The translations under genes were made by a program, and so were the position numbers. From Sphingomonas sp. (GTDB taxonomy: Bacteria; Pseudomonadota; Alphaproteobacteria; Sphingomonadales; Sphingomonadaceae), in NCBI GenBank assembly GCA_025980335.1, contig JAICXO010000008.1, forward strand, positions 1-37,025: 37,025 nucleotides of DNA, written 5' to 3'. This document shows, piece after piece, positions 8,120-17,045 of the stretch (the first letter of the stretch is position 1; every line of letters begins with the position of its first letter). The notes under the pieces are model-generated. The model was not told where the DNA came from, did not search any database, and worked only from the letters and a program-made list of their open reading frames with translations.

Positions 8120-10573
8120 ATGAGCCGAACCACCCTCGCCGCCCCGATCTCGGGCTGGCTGACCAGCGTCCGGGACGTCCCCGACCCGGTCTTTTCCGAA
8201 GAAATGATGGGCGTGGGTGTGGCGATCGATCCGATCCACGGCACGCTCGTCGCGCCTTGCGACGCCGAGGTGCTGCAAGTCGCGGCTGCGCGCCATTCGG
8301 TGACGCTGCGCACGCCCGAGGGCGCGGAGCTTCTGATCCATGTCGGCCTTGAGACCGTCGCGCTCGACGGCCGCGGGTTCGAAGTCCAGGTGCGCGAGGG
8401 CGACCGGGTGGACACCGGCGATCCGCTGATCAGCTTCGATCTCGACGCCGTCGGGCTGGAAGCGAAGAGCCTCGTCACGCCGATCCTGCTGACGAACACC
8501 GACAGGTTCCGCTTCGTCGCGAACTCGCTCGACCGGCTGGTCGAACGCGGTCAGCCGATCGGCATCATCGAAGGAAGCGGGACGGCCGAGGTCGCCTCGG
8601 CCGATGCCGCCGAAGTCCACCGCGCCGAAGCGGTCGTAGGCTTCGCACACGGACTTCACGCCCGGCCGGCCGCCCGCGTCGCAGATTGCGCGAAGCGCTT
8701 CTCCAGCCGCGTCACGCTCAGCTGCGGGGGCAAGACCGCAAGCGCGCGGAGCCCCGTCGCGGTCATGGCGTTGAACGCGCGCAAGGGCGACCGCGTCCTG
8801 CTCACCGGCGAAGGCGCGGATGCCGACGCTGCCATCGCGGCAATCGTCGGACTGTTGAACGCGGGCGATGAGGACGAGCACAAAGCGCCGGCTGCGGTGC
8901 CGCCGAAGCGGGCGCTTTCGGATAATGAGATTGCGGGAGTTTGCGCCTTGCCCGGCGTCGTTCTCGGGACCGCCGTTCACTGGCGGCGGCAGGTAACGCA
9001 AACGAGCGAGCAGGGCCGCGGCGTGGACGAGGAGCGTGCTGCGCTCCACCAAGCCCGTGCAGCGGTCAGGACGCGTCTGGAAGCGCTCGGCAGTGACTCG
9101 GCCGGCGCGGCCGCCGGAATCGCGAGCGCGCACGTCGCCTTGCTCGACGACGAGGATTTGAACGCGGCCGCCGCCGCCGCGATCGATCAGGGCAAGAGCG
9201 CCGCCCACGCGTGGGAGCTCGCGACTTCAGGCGCGGCGGAAGCGTTGCGCGCGGCCGATAATCCGCTGCTTCGTGAACGCGTCGCCGACCTCGACGACAT
9301 TTGCGCGCAGGTTACCGCGGCGTTGCTCGGGGATGCCGCCTCAACCGCGCTCGAGCTGCCCGAAGCAAGCGTGTTGGTTGCCGACGAGTTACTGCCCTCC
9401 GAAATTTTATCGCTACCGCGGGCGCGGATTGCCGGGATTGCGACGGCCAACGGCGGCCCGACGTCGCACATGGCGATCATCGCGGCGTCGTTCGGAATTC
9501 CGACGCTGGTCGCGATGGGCGCCGAGCTCGCGCGCGTTCCGGAGGGAGCGCGAGTGCTCCTCGACGCGAGCGGCGGCGTGCTGGTCATCGATCCGGACGA
9601 AGCGGCGCAGGCGCGGGCGCTCGCGGCGGCCCGGCAGGTCGAGGAGGGTGGCGACTGCGTCACCCGCGACGGCGAGCGCGTGACCTTGCTCGCCAACCTC
9701 GGCGGTCTCGGCGACGTCGAAGCCGCGCTTGCGGCCGGCGCGGAAGGATGCGGCTTGCTTCGCACCGAGTTCATGTTCCTCGATCGCGCCGATGCCCCGT
9801 CCCAGGAGGAGCAGCGCACCAACTACCAGGCGATCGCCAACGCGCTCGGCGGACGGCCGCTCACCATCCGCACGCTCGATATCGGCGGCGACAAGCCGGT
9901 CCCGTACATCCGCTTTCCGGATGAACAGAACCCCGCGCTCGGTGCACGCGGCATCCGCACCGGCCTGTTCGAACCCGCTTTGCTGGACGAGCAGCTGCGC
10001 GCCATCGCGGAGGTGAAGGGCGAAGCGATCAAGGTGATGGTCCCGATGGTCTCCTCGGCCGCCGAGCTGCGCCCGGTTCGCGAACGCATGAACGCGCTCG
10101 GCGCGGCGATGAAGTTCGGCGTGATGGTCGAGACTCCCGCCGCCGCGCTCACCGCCCCTCAGCTCGCGGCCGAAGCCGATTTCCTGTCGATCGGCACCAA
10201 CGATCTCGCGCAATACACGCTGGCGATGGACCGGACGAACCCGCTGCTCGCCGCATCGATCGACGCGCTTCATCCGGCGGTTATTCGCCTCATCGCGATA
10301 ACTGCGGAAGCGGGCCGCGCTGCCGGTAAGCCGGTGAGCGTCTGCGGCAATCTCGCGTCGGAGCCGCTTGGCGCACTGCTGCTGATCGGCTTCGGAATCC
10401 GCGAGCTGTCGGGCGTTCCCGCGGCACTGCCCGCGGTCAGGCACGTGATCGTCCAGGTGTCTGCGTCCGATTGCCGCAACCTTGCCGAACGGGCGCTCGA
10501 GTTCGAATCCGCGGCGGAGGTCCGCGCGCTCGCAGCCGACCTGCTCAATACAGCGCAAGGAGAAGCGCAATGA
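8120..10573 (+). CDS. nagF: PTS fusion protein EIIA(Glc)-HPr-enzyme I for GlcNAc
   Basis: One 817-residue cytoplasmic protein holds the whole phosphate relay from PEP to the permease. Residues 1-155 are an EIIA of the glucose family with active H74 in LIHVGLET. Residues about 170-255 are HPr with H180 in GLHARPAA. The rest is enzyme I, with phospho-H450 in GGPTSHMAI, the PEP-binding LLRTEFMF and active C742 in SVCGNLASEP. The architecture matches Pseudomonas NagF. I chose the ATG at 8120 because APISGW, the usual EIIA beginning, follows at once; a GTG at 8096 in the same frame has its purine-rich tract too close. The stop overlaps the nagE start (ATGA). Confidence 0.95.
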   Translation: MSRTTLAAPISGWLTSVRDVPDPVFSEEMMGVGVAIDPIHGTLVAPCDAEVLQVAAARHSVTLRTPEGAELLIHVGLETVALDGRGFEVQVREGDRVDTGDPLISFDLDAVGLEAKSLVTPILLTNTDRFRFVANSLDRLVERGQPIGIIEGSGTAEVASADAAEVHRAEAVVGFAHGLHARPAARVADCAKRFSSRVTLSCGGKTASARSPVAVMALNARKGDRVLLTGEGADADAAIAAIVGLLNAGDEDEHKAPAAVPPKRALSDNEIAGVCALPGVVLGTAVHWRRQVTQTSEQGRGVDEERAALHQARAAVRTRLEALGSDSAGAAAGIASAHVALLDDEDLNAAAAAAIDQGKSAAHAWELATSGAAEALRAADNPLLRERVADLDDICAQVTAALLGDAASTALELPEASVLVADELLPSEILSLPRARIAGIATANGGPTSHMAIIAASFGIPTLVAMGAELARVPEGARVLLDASGGVLVIDPDEAAQARALAAARQVEEGGDCVTRDGERVTLLANLGGLGDVEAALAAGAEGCGLLRTEFMFLDRADAPSQEEQRTNYQAIANALGGRPLTIRTLDIGGDKPVPYIRFPDEQNPALGARGIRTGLFEPALLDEQLRAIAEVKGEAIKVMVPMVSSAAELRPVRERMNALGAAMKFGVMVETPAAALTAPQLAAEADFLSIGTNDLAQYTLAMDRTNPLLAASIDALHPAVIRLIAITAEAGRAAGKPVSVCGNLASEPLGALLLIGFGIRELSGVPAALPAVRHVIVQVSASDCRNLAERALEFESAAEVRALAADLLNTAQGEAQ

Positions 10574-12252
10574 TCCAGCTCCGAATCGACAAGCTGCAGC
10601 CGCTCGGCCGCGCGCTGATGCTGCCGATCGCGGTCCTGCCGATCGCAGGGCTGCTGCTTCGGCTGGGGCAGGCCGATCTGCTCAACGTCCCCTTCGTCGC
10701 CGCGGCGGGTGACGCGATCTTCTCGCATCTTGGGCTGCTGTTCGGCATTGGCGTTGCGGTCGGCCTCGCGCGGGAGAATCACGGTGCCGCAGGGCTCGCC
10801 GGCGCGGTCTGCTTCTTCGTTCTCACCGAAGGCGCGAAGGCGCTGCTGACCGTCACGCCGGACGCTTATGCCGGGTTCACCGATCAGGCGGCGCGCGACC
10901 TCGCCGTCGCCGCATGGAAGGTGAAGCAACTCGACAAGCTCGGCGTCCCGGCGGGCATTCTGTCGGGAATCGCCGCAGGCATGCTCTACAACCGATTCAG
11001 CGACATCAAGCTGCCGGACTATCTCGCTTTCTTCGGCGGCCGGCGGTTCGTGCCGATCGCGGCGGGCGCGGTCGGGCTGGTCCTCGCGCTGGTTTTCGGC
11101 CTTGGCGACCCGTACATCGAAGCCGCGATCGACCAGCTGAGCCGATGGGTGGTCGCGTCGGGCAACGTCGGCCTATTCGCCTACGGGTTCCTCAACCGCA
11201 TCCTCATCGTCACCGGGCTGCACCACATCATCAACAATATCGCCTGGTTCATCATCGGCGACTTCCACGGCACGACCGGCGACCTCAAGCGCTTCTTCGC
11301 CGGCGATCCGACCGCCGGCTCGTTCATGGCCGGCTTTTTCCCCGTCATGATGTTCGGGCTGCCCGCCGCGTGTCTTGCGATGTACCACACCGCGCTTCCC
11401 GACCGGCGGAAGGCTGTGGCCGGGATGCTTCTCTCGCTCGCGCTGACTTCCTTCCTCACCGGAGTGACCGAGCCGATTGAGTTCAGCTTCATGTTCCTCG
11501 CGCCCGGCCTCTACGCGCTTCACGCCGTGCTGACCGGCCTTTCGATGGTGGTGATGAACCTGCTCGGCGTGAAGCTCGGATTCGGCTTTTCCGCGGGACT
11601 GTTCGATTATACCCTCAATTACGGCATCTCCACCCGCCCGCTCCTGCTGATCCCGGTCGGCCTCGGCTATTTCGCGGTTTATTATTTCTCGTTCCGCTGG
11701 TGCATCCTGCACTTCGACTTGAAAACTCCCGGCCGCGACGCCGGCGAGGTCGTTGCTCGTCGCGATCCGGCCGCGGGAAGCCGGGGCGGCGACTTCGTCC
11801 TCGCGCTCGGCGGCGCAGCGAACCTGGCGACGGTCGATGCGTGCATGACGCGGCTGCGGCTGACGCTCAACGATCCGGCGGCGATCGACGAAACCCAGCT
11901 TCGGGCGCTCGGCGCGAAAGGCGTGGTTCGCCCCGGCGGCAATGCGCTGCAGGTGGTCCTCGGCCCGATTGCCGACCAGGTCGCCGGAGAGATTCGCGCG
12001 AGCCTGCACGCGAAGCCGCAGGTTGCGGACGAACCGTGGCTTAGAGCTCTTGGAGGTGCCGACAACATTGACGACGTGCGGCAACGCTCCACGCGGCTGA
12101 TCGTCGATCTCGCCGATCCGAACCGTGCGAACGAGGCGGCCCTGAAGCAACTCGGCGCGCGCGCGGTGACCCGTTCAGAGGGCGGGCGGGTCCACCTGTT
12201 GCTGGACGAAGCGACAGCGGGGCAAATCGCAGCCGCGCTTCAGCCGGCGTAG
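10570..12252 (+). CDS. nagE: PTS GlcNAc permease EIIC-EIIB with a second, degenerate EIIB
   Basis: The protein imports N-acetylglucosamine and phosphorylates it. It has 560 residues. About 1-385 form the multi-helix EIIC domain (GLHHIINNIAWF, GVTEPIEFSFMF, LNYGIS). About 408-480 form an EIIB domain with the phospho-acceptor C425 in DACMTRLRL. A second EIIB-like repeat follows at about 488-560; it aligns well (GGADNIDDVRQRSTRL), but the cysteine position is R506, so it cannot carry phosphate. EIIA is absent because it is supplied by the NagF fusion encoded just upstream with an ATGA overlap. The start is fixed by that overlap and by GGAG at 10559-10562. It converges on the GH20 gene with a 13-base overlap. 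Confidence 0.95.
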   Translation: MIQLRIDKLQPLGRALMLPIAVLPIAGLLLRLGQADLLNVPFVAAAGDAIFSHLGLLFGIGVAVGLARENHGAAGLAGAVCFFVLTEGAKALLTVTPDAYAGFTDQAARDLAVAAWKVKQLDKLGVPAGILSGIAAGMLYNRFSDIKLPDYLAFFGGRRFVPIAAGAVGLVLALVFGLGDPYIEAAIDQLSRWVVASGNVGLFAYGFLNRILIVTGLHHIINNIAWFIIGDFHGTTGDLKRFFAGDPTAGSFMAGFFPVMMFGLPAACLAMYHTALPDRRKAVAGMLLSLALTSFLTGVTEPIEFSFMFLAPGLYALHAVLTGLSMVVMNLLGVKLGFGFSAGLFDYTLNYGISTRPLLLIPVGLGYFAVYYFSFRWCILHFDLKTPGRDAGEVVARRDPAAGSRGGDFVLALGGAANLATVDACMTRLRLTLNDPAAIDETQLRALGAKGVVRPGGNALQVVLGPIADQVAGEIRASLHAKPQVADEPWLRALGGADNIDDVRQRSTRLIVDLADPNRANEAALKQLGARAVTRSEGGRVHLLLDEATAGQIAAALQPA

Positions 12253-14804
12253 GGGCTCGGGACCTCGACGATGCGGCTGGTGCGGCGGCGGTCGTAAGTG
12301 CGCGTGCGTAGCTCGACCGTCCCGGTCACCCGCGTTGGCCCGGAATAAGCGTGCCACGAACCGCCGTTGACTCGAAACTCGATGGGCTGTCCCGGAAATT
12401 CACTGTTCGCCTCGAGCAGTCCGTTCACCACGCGCGCGCCGGGCGGCGCCAGGCGATACAAGATCCCGGCACGTTCGAGCGTGGCGAGCTGCGCCGGCAT
12501 GTTTGCCGCGAACTCGCTCCAGTTCTGTGTGAGCGCCGCCTGGTCGACCTTGCCGTCGCCATAGCTGTAGCTCGTGCCGGGGCGATACGGCGGCTCCCAT
12601 TGCGCCTGGTGCCACGCCCGCTCGGCGAACGCGATCAGCCGCGGGAAAAGCATGTAGTCGACGAGCGAATCGCGCCGCACGGTTTCGCTCCACATGTTCG
12701 CCTGAGCACCGGCGAATGCGCGGCCCGGCTGCAGCGGCAGCGGATCGGTCGAGGTCGGCGGCTTATTCTTGATGTCCTTCATCACCGACGCGTTCGCCGG
12801 CAGATTGTCGGGCATGAAGCTGAACACCTTGAAGCTGTCGGTGCCGCGCGTCGGCCAGTCGTAGCCGCGCTCGAGGGGGTGAGGCGCATAGGGAACGTCG
12901 AAGTAGAGGACGTTCGGGACCGCAATCACCGTTTTCCATCCGAGGTTCGCCGTCCGGTGCGCTTCGGCCGGAGCCGCGGTGAACAGGTCGCCCCAGATGT
13001 CCGACTGGACCGCCCGCGGCATTTTCGCCGGATCGACATGGTCGAGCCCGTCGCTCCATCCCGCGACCGTCAGGCCGTGCTTGGCAACTAGCCCGGATAC
13101 GCGTTCGATGAACATCGGGCCGAGCTGCGCAACAGTGAGGCCCGTCTTCGCCATCAGCGCCTTGCACGCCGGCGATCCGGACCATGCGCCGGCCGTCTCG
13201 TCGCCGCCAATGTGGAAGGTCTTCAGCGGAACGCCCGCCGCAGCATGAAGCGCGGCAACGTCGCCGATCACCACGTCGATGAATCGGTAGGTGCTGTCGA
13301 GGCACACATTGAGCGTATTGTCGTTGTAGTTCTGGATGCTCCGATAGCGCGTCATGTCGCCGGGCTCGACCAGGCGGAAGCGTTGGGCTTCGGCGCTGCG
13401 GCCCGCCGCCATCAGCCGCCGGTACCGCGCCTCCATCGAATGGATCGCCGCGCGCGAATGGCCGGGCATGTCGAACTCGGGGATGACCTCGATCCCGCGC
13501 GCGTTGGCCGCTTTCAGGATCTCGATGTAATCGGCGCTGCTGAGATAGCCGTTGACCGACGTGTTGCGGTCGGGGCCCGATCCGAGCTGCGGCAGCAGAC
13601 ACTGCGTTTCGCTCGGGTCGAAGCAGCGGTATCCGCCGACCCCGGTCAGCTCGGGGAAATGCGCGATCTCGAGCCGCCAGCCTTCGTCGTCGCCGAGATG
13701 GAGGTGGAGCTTGTCGAGCTTGTACCGGCCCATCTGCTCGATGACCTTGAGCACCTCGGCCTTGCTGTGGAAATTGCGCGCAAGGTCGATGTGCAGCCCG
13801 CGAAACGGAGAGCGCGGCGCGTCTTCGATCGTCAGCGGACGCAGGCTGCCATGCTCATAGGCTGCTTCCTGCGCGAGCGATTCCAGCGCGTAGCGCGCGC
13901 CCGCCGCGTCGGCGGCGACGATGTGGATCGCGCCGCTTCGCGCAGTCAGCCGGTAGCCTTGAGGCTGCAGATGGTCAGCGGCCGATATGCGGATGCTGAG
14001 CTCGGGCCCGGCGGCGCTTTCGCGCACGCCGCTGCTCGCGAGATCGGCAAGCGCGGCCTGGATCGCGGGCCGCTGCACACCCGCGAGGCGCAGCCGAACC
14101 CCGCGCGCCAGGTCCACGGGCGCCCCCTGGAGCCGCTTGACGAGCGAGGGCGTGGGGATGATCGCAACCTCCGGCGCGGCATGCGGCGCCGAATGGTCGG
14201 CAAATTCCGCGAATGCGCGATCCGGCGTCTGCCACCGCGTCAGGTCGTCCGCCGCCTGGGTGCCGAGATGCGCCTGATCTGTCATCGGCGCGACGAACGG
14301 CAGAAGCTCAAGCCCGCTCTCGGGATCGGTCGTCGGCCGCGTCGCCGCAATCACCGCAGGAGCGAGCTTGCCCGAGACGAGAAACATGTTCGGCATCGGG
14401 TAGTAAGCCGAGAAGAAATGGCCCTGCGACCACAGGCGGACGGGATAAATTTTGCCCGGCTGCAACTGCACGCCGCTGCGCGGCTCCAGCACATGCAGGT
14501 CGCCGTTGATCAGCCGCACGGTGAACGCGTCGCTGTCGCCTTGGATCACCGGATTGACCGAGCTGAAGTAGAGCTTGAAGTTGCCGTGCGCGAGGTCGGG
14601 CGCGAGCGTCTGAGGCATCGTCAGATCGAGTTCCGACAGGAAGCAACCGTCCGCTTGGCCCGGGCAATTCGCTGGCTTGTTGTCGAGGATGTGCAGCTGG
14701 ACGCCCATCCGATTGGCAAGTGCATCGAGCGCTTGCTGCGATGCTGCGAAGGCGGGCGATGCGAATGTCGACGCGATCAGGAACGCGATCATCTTACGGC
14801 GCAT
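12240..14804 (-). CDS. GH20 beta-N-acetylhexosaminidase (chitobiase type), exported
   Basis: The enzyme splits chitobiose and short chitin oligomers to GlcNAc for the PTS. It is 854 residues long with a signal peptide (about 1-20, ending AFA). The chitobiase layout can be followed: an N-terminal CHB_HEX domain (about 25-180), a GH20b domain, the catalytic barrel from about residue 330 (FRGLHIDLARNFHS, LHLHLGDDEGWRLE), and a C-terminal beta domain. The catalytic pair is D535-E536 in HIGGDETAGAW, as expected for substrate-assisted catalysis. It diverges from the chitinase gene; the 104-base gap contains an inverted repeat. No lipobox cysteine follows the signal peptide, so a periplasmic or secreted location is more likely than a lipoprotein. 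Confidence 0.95.
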   Translation of the reverse strand: MRRKMIAFLIASTFASPAFAASQQALDALANRMGVQLHILDNKPANCPGQADGCFLSELDLTMPQTLAPDLAHGNFKLYFSSVNPVIQGDSDAFTVRLINGDLHVLEPRSGVQLQPGKIYPVRLWSQGHFFSAYYPMPNMFLVSGKLAPAVIAATRPTTDPESGLELLPFVAPMTDQAHLGTQAADDLTRWQTPDRAFAEFADHSAPHAAPEVAIIPTPSLVKRLQGAPVDLARGVRLRLAGVQRPAIQAALADLASSGVRESAAGPELSIRISAADHLQPQGYRLTARSGAIHIVAADAAGARYALESLAQEAAYEHGSLRPLTIEDAPRSPFRGLHIDLARNFHSKAEVLKVIEQMGRYKLDKLHLHLGDDEGWRLEIAHFPELTGVGGYRCFDPSETQCLLPQLGSGPDRNTSVNGYLSSADYIEILKAANARGIEVIPEFDMPGHSRAAIHSMEARYRRLMAAGRSAEAQRFRLVEPGDMTRYRSIQNYNDNTLNVCLDSTYRFIDVVIGDVAALHAAAGVPLKTFHIGGDETAGAWSGSPACKALMAKTGLTVAQLGPMFIERVSGLVAKHGLTVAGWSDGLDHVDPAKMPRAVQSDIWGDLFTAAPAEAHRTANLGWKTVIAVPNVLYFDVPYAPHPLERGYDWPTRGTDSFKVFSFMPDNLPANASVMKDIKNKPPTSTDPLPLQPGRAFAGAQANMWSETVRRDSLVDYMLFPRLIAFAERAWHQAQWEPPYRPGTSYSYGDGKVDQAALTQNWSEFAANMPAQLATLERAGILYRLAPPGARVVNGLLEANSEFPGQPIEFRVNGGSWHAYSGPTRVTGTVELRTRTYDRRRTSRIVEVPSPYAG

Positions 14805-14847
14805 GAAGCAGGCTTTCCTCCCCCTCGATGCCCACTCGTGTCATGCG

Positions 14848-14889
14848 CTCGCGCGAGGGTCAATCTGACTGCAGTTGCCCTCGCGAGAG
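14848..14889. promoter_or_regulatory. imperfect inverted repeat between the GH20 and GH18 genes
   Basis: The arms CTCGCGCGAGGGTCAA (14848-14863) and TTGCCCTCGCGAGAG (14875-14889) are near reverse complements, separated by 11 bases. Each arm also holds its own small palindrome (CTCGCGCGAG, CTCGCGAG). It lies in the control region of two divergent chitin genes, so a regulator site is plausible. It is unlike the TGnTAGCGCTAnCA sites elsewhere. Confidence 0.4.
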
Positions 14890-14908
14890 CAGCGGCTAGG
14901 CTGCGGCC

Positions 14909-15946
14909 ATGCGGCGTTTCATCATCATTCTTCTGACCATGCTATTCGCGGCTGCACCCGCCAATGCGACAGACCGCGGAACAGTCGTCGGCTACATCGC
15001 CGCGTTCAAGGGTCTCGATCGCGAAATGAACCAGCGCGGCCTCGACCGGTACACGCAGCTCGATCTCGCCTTCGTCAACCCGACGCCCGCGGGCGAGGTC
15101 GTGAGCGCGGGCGGGCTTGCCTGCGCTCCTGCGGGCGGCGGCGCGATGATCTCCGACGCGCAGCTCCGCGCATTGGTGGCGTCGGCGCACGCGCACGGCA
15201 GCAAAGTGATTGCGTCGCTCGGCGGTGCCGTCATCCCGCCGTGCGGTGCGGACTGGACGCAAGTGCTGCAGCCGGCCATGCGCTCCACGCTCATCGCAAA
15301 CCTGGTGGAGATGGTGGAGCGCTACGATCTCGACGGCCTCGATATCGATCTGGAAGGCGAACTGATGATGCGGATCGACGCGGCGGGGAATTACGCGCCG
15401 TTCGTCCGCGACCTCGCCGCCGCGCTCCATGCGCGCTCGAAGATCCTCAGCGCCGCGACCGGCTCATACCCCGGCGGAATGGTGCCCGACGCATCGCTCC
15501 CCTACTTCGACCTGATCGGAATCATGTCCTACGATGCGGTCGGCCCGACCTGGGGTGCGCCCGGAGGCGAGCATTCGACCTACGCGCAAGCGCTCGCGGA
15601 CCTCACGCTCTGGATCGGGAAAGGCGTGCCGGCGAACAAGCTCGCGCTCGGCGTTCCGTTCTACGGCCGCGGGTTCGGAAGCTACCGCGAGGGCTGGAGC
15701 TTGCAGGACATCGCCGCCCAGTTCGGCGAACGGCAGCTCGATTCCGACGTGGTCGGCAAGCGCTGCGGCGGATGCGATTACATCACCTTCAACGGACTCT
15801 CCACGCTCGAGCGAAAGGCCGAGCTCGCCGGCGCGTGGGGGGCAGGGGTCATGGTCTGGGAGGTCGGACAGGATGTTCAGGACGGACGTGCGATCAGGCA
15901 AGTCGCCAAGGCATACGAGCGCGGGCGAGCCTACCGGCGGCATTAG
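14909..15946 (+). CDS. GH18 chitinase, exported
   Basis: This enzyme is predicted to hydrolyse chitin or chito-oligosaccharides. It has 345 residues with a signal peptide (about 1-20, ending ANA) and a single GH18 barrel. The signature LDGLDIDLE gives D142, D145, D147 and the catalytic acid E149. SLGGAV and IMSYD are the other usual GH18 strands. No chitin-binding or fibronectin domain is present, so soluble oligomers may be the real substrate. The gene lies between the divergent GH20 gene and nagX, whose start lies inside its 3' end. Non-chitinolytic GH18 members (endo-N-acetylglucosaminidases) are the alternative. Confidence 0.9.
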   Translation: MRRFIIILLTMLFAAAPANATDRGTVVGYIAAFKGLDREMNQRGLDRYTQLDLAFVNPTPAGEVVSAGGLACAPAGGGAMISDAQLRALVASAHAHGSKVIASLGGAVIPPCGADWTQVLQPAMRSTLIANLVEMVERYDLDGLDIDLEGELMMRIDAAGNYAPFVRDLAAALHARSKILSAATGSYPGGMVPDASLPYFDLIGIMSYDAVGPTWGAPGGEHSTYAQALADLTLWIGKGVPANKLALGVPFYGRGFGSYREGWSLQDIAAQFGERQLDSDVVGKRCGGCDYITFNGLSTLERKAELAGAWGAGVMVWEVGQDVQDGRAIRQVAKAYERGRAYRRH

Positions 15947-17045
15947 CGCCGACTCGAACAAGACCGGGCGGCTCGTCTCGCTCGATCTGCTGCGCGGACT
16001 GGCAGTGATCGGGATGATCATCGTCAACGAAATGGCGGGCATGGAGGGGCCGGTCTATCCTCTGCTGCTCCATTCGCACTGGAACGGGCTGACGTTCGCC
16101 GACGTCGTGTTCCCCGCCTTCCTGTTCATGGTCGGCGTCTCGATTCCGCTGTCGATGCGGCGAAGGGACGAGGTCGACTATTCGCGCATCCTGTGGCGCA
16201 CGCTGCGCCTGCTGCTGCTCGGCTTCATCCTGTCGAATATCTTCTGGTTTTCGCAGTTCAGCTCGGGAAGCTGGCGGCTGTTCGGCGTGCTTCAGCGGAT
16301 CGGCCTGGTTTACGGCGCCTGCGCATTCATGTTCCTGAACCTATCCGGGCGGACGCGCCTGATCGTCGCCGCGGCGATCCTGATCCTCTACTGGCCATTG
16401 GCGCTGGTCCCGACGCTCGACGGTGTGCCGACCGACATGTGGGTACGGGGACAGAATTTCATCGGCTCCGTCGATCGCGTGCTGCTCGGCGCGGGCAATC
16501 ACATCTATGTGCCGGGCACGCATGGCTACGACCCCGAAGGACTGCTCGGAACGTTGCCGGCGGTCGCGCAGGGCCTGATCGGAGTGACCGTCGGCGAATA
16601 TCTGCTTCGCAATCCCGAGCGGAGGCGAATGCGGGCGCTCGTGATCGCAGGCGCTGCGATGCTCGTCGCCGGCATCGCCTGGGGCTTCGTCTTCCCCGTA
16701 ATCAAGGATATCTGGTCGAGCAGTTTCGTGCTCGTCACGACTGGAATCGCGTTGCTCGTACTCGCCGGCCTAAGCTATCTGTTCGATGGGCGGCCGATGC
16801 GCGGGCTCGGTCGGGTCGCCGAGGTGATCGTGCTTCCATTCGGAATGAACGCGATCGCCGCATACACACTGCATGAAGTTGCCTGGGCACTGCTCGGCTG
16901 GGACCTGCTCCAGGCGCCCTACCGACAGCTCAAACCGGTCATCGGGCCTCAGCTCGCCTCGTTCGTTCCGGTGCTGCTGTTCCTCGCCTTCATCTGGCTG
17001 TGCATGTTCTATTTGTGGCGCAAGCGGTGGCTGATCCGGATCTGA
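15873..17045 (+). CDS. nagX: NagX-type multi-pass membrane protein (HGSNAT-like acyltransferase family)
   Basis: This 390-residue inner-membrane protein has about ten hydrophobic segments and the family opening LVSLDLLRGLAVIGMIIVN followed by VVFPAFLFMVGVSIPLS. Relatives include the catalytic part of heparan-alpha-glucosaminide N-acetyltransferase and NagX, found in proteobacterial GlcNAc regulons; its exact role in sugar uptake or acetylation is not settled. I chose the ATG at 15873 because GGGAGGT at 15858-15864 lies eight bases before it. That start places 74 bases inside the chitinase gene; a GTG at 15888 is the alternative. It ends exactly where the convergent GH3 gene ends, with no gap. 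Confidence 0.85.
   Translation: MFRTDVRSGKSPRHTSAGEPTGGISADSNKTGRLVSLDLLRGLAVIGMIIVNEMAGMEGPVYPLLLHSHWNGLTFADVVFPAFLFMVGVSIPLSMRRRDEVDYSRILWRTLRLLLLGFILSNIFWFSQFSSGSWRLFGVLQRIGLVYGACAFMFLNLSGRTRLIVAAAILILYWPLALVPTLDGVPTDMWVRGQNFIGSVDRVLLGAGNHIYVPGTHGYDPEGLLGTLPAVAQGLIGVTVGEYLLRNPERRRMRALVIAGAAMLVAGIAWGFVFPVIKDIWSSSFVLVTTGIALLVLAGLSYLFDGRPMRGLGRVAEVIVLPFGMNAIAAYTLHEVAWALLGWDLLQAPYRQLKPVIGPQLASFVPVLLFLAFIWLCMFYLWRKRWLIRI

Noticed and set aside
13212-14936. 574-codon plus-strand ORF opposite the GH20 gene
   Set aside because: It is an antisense shadow with low-complexity arginine-rich sequence; the GH20 frame has complete domains and active-site residues.
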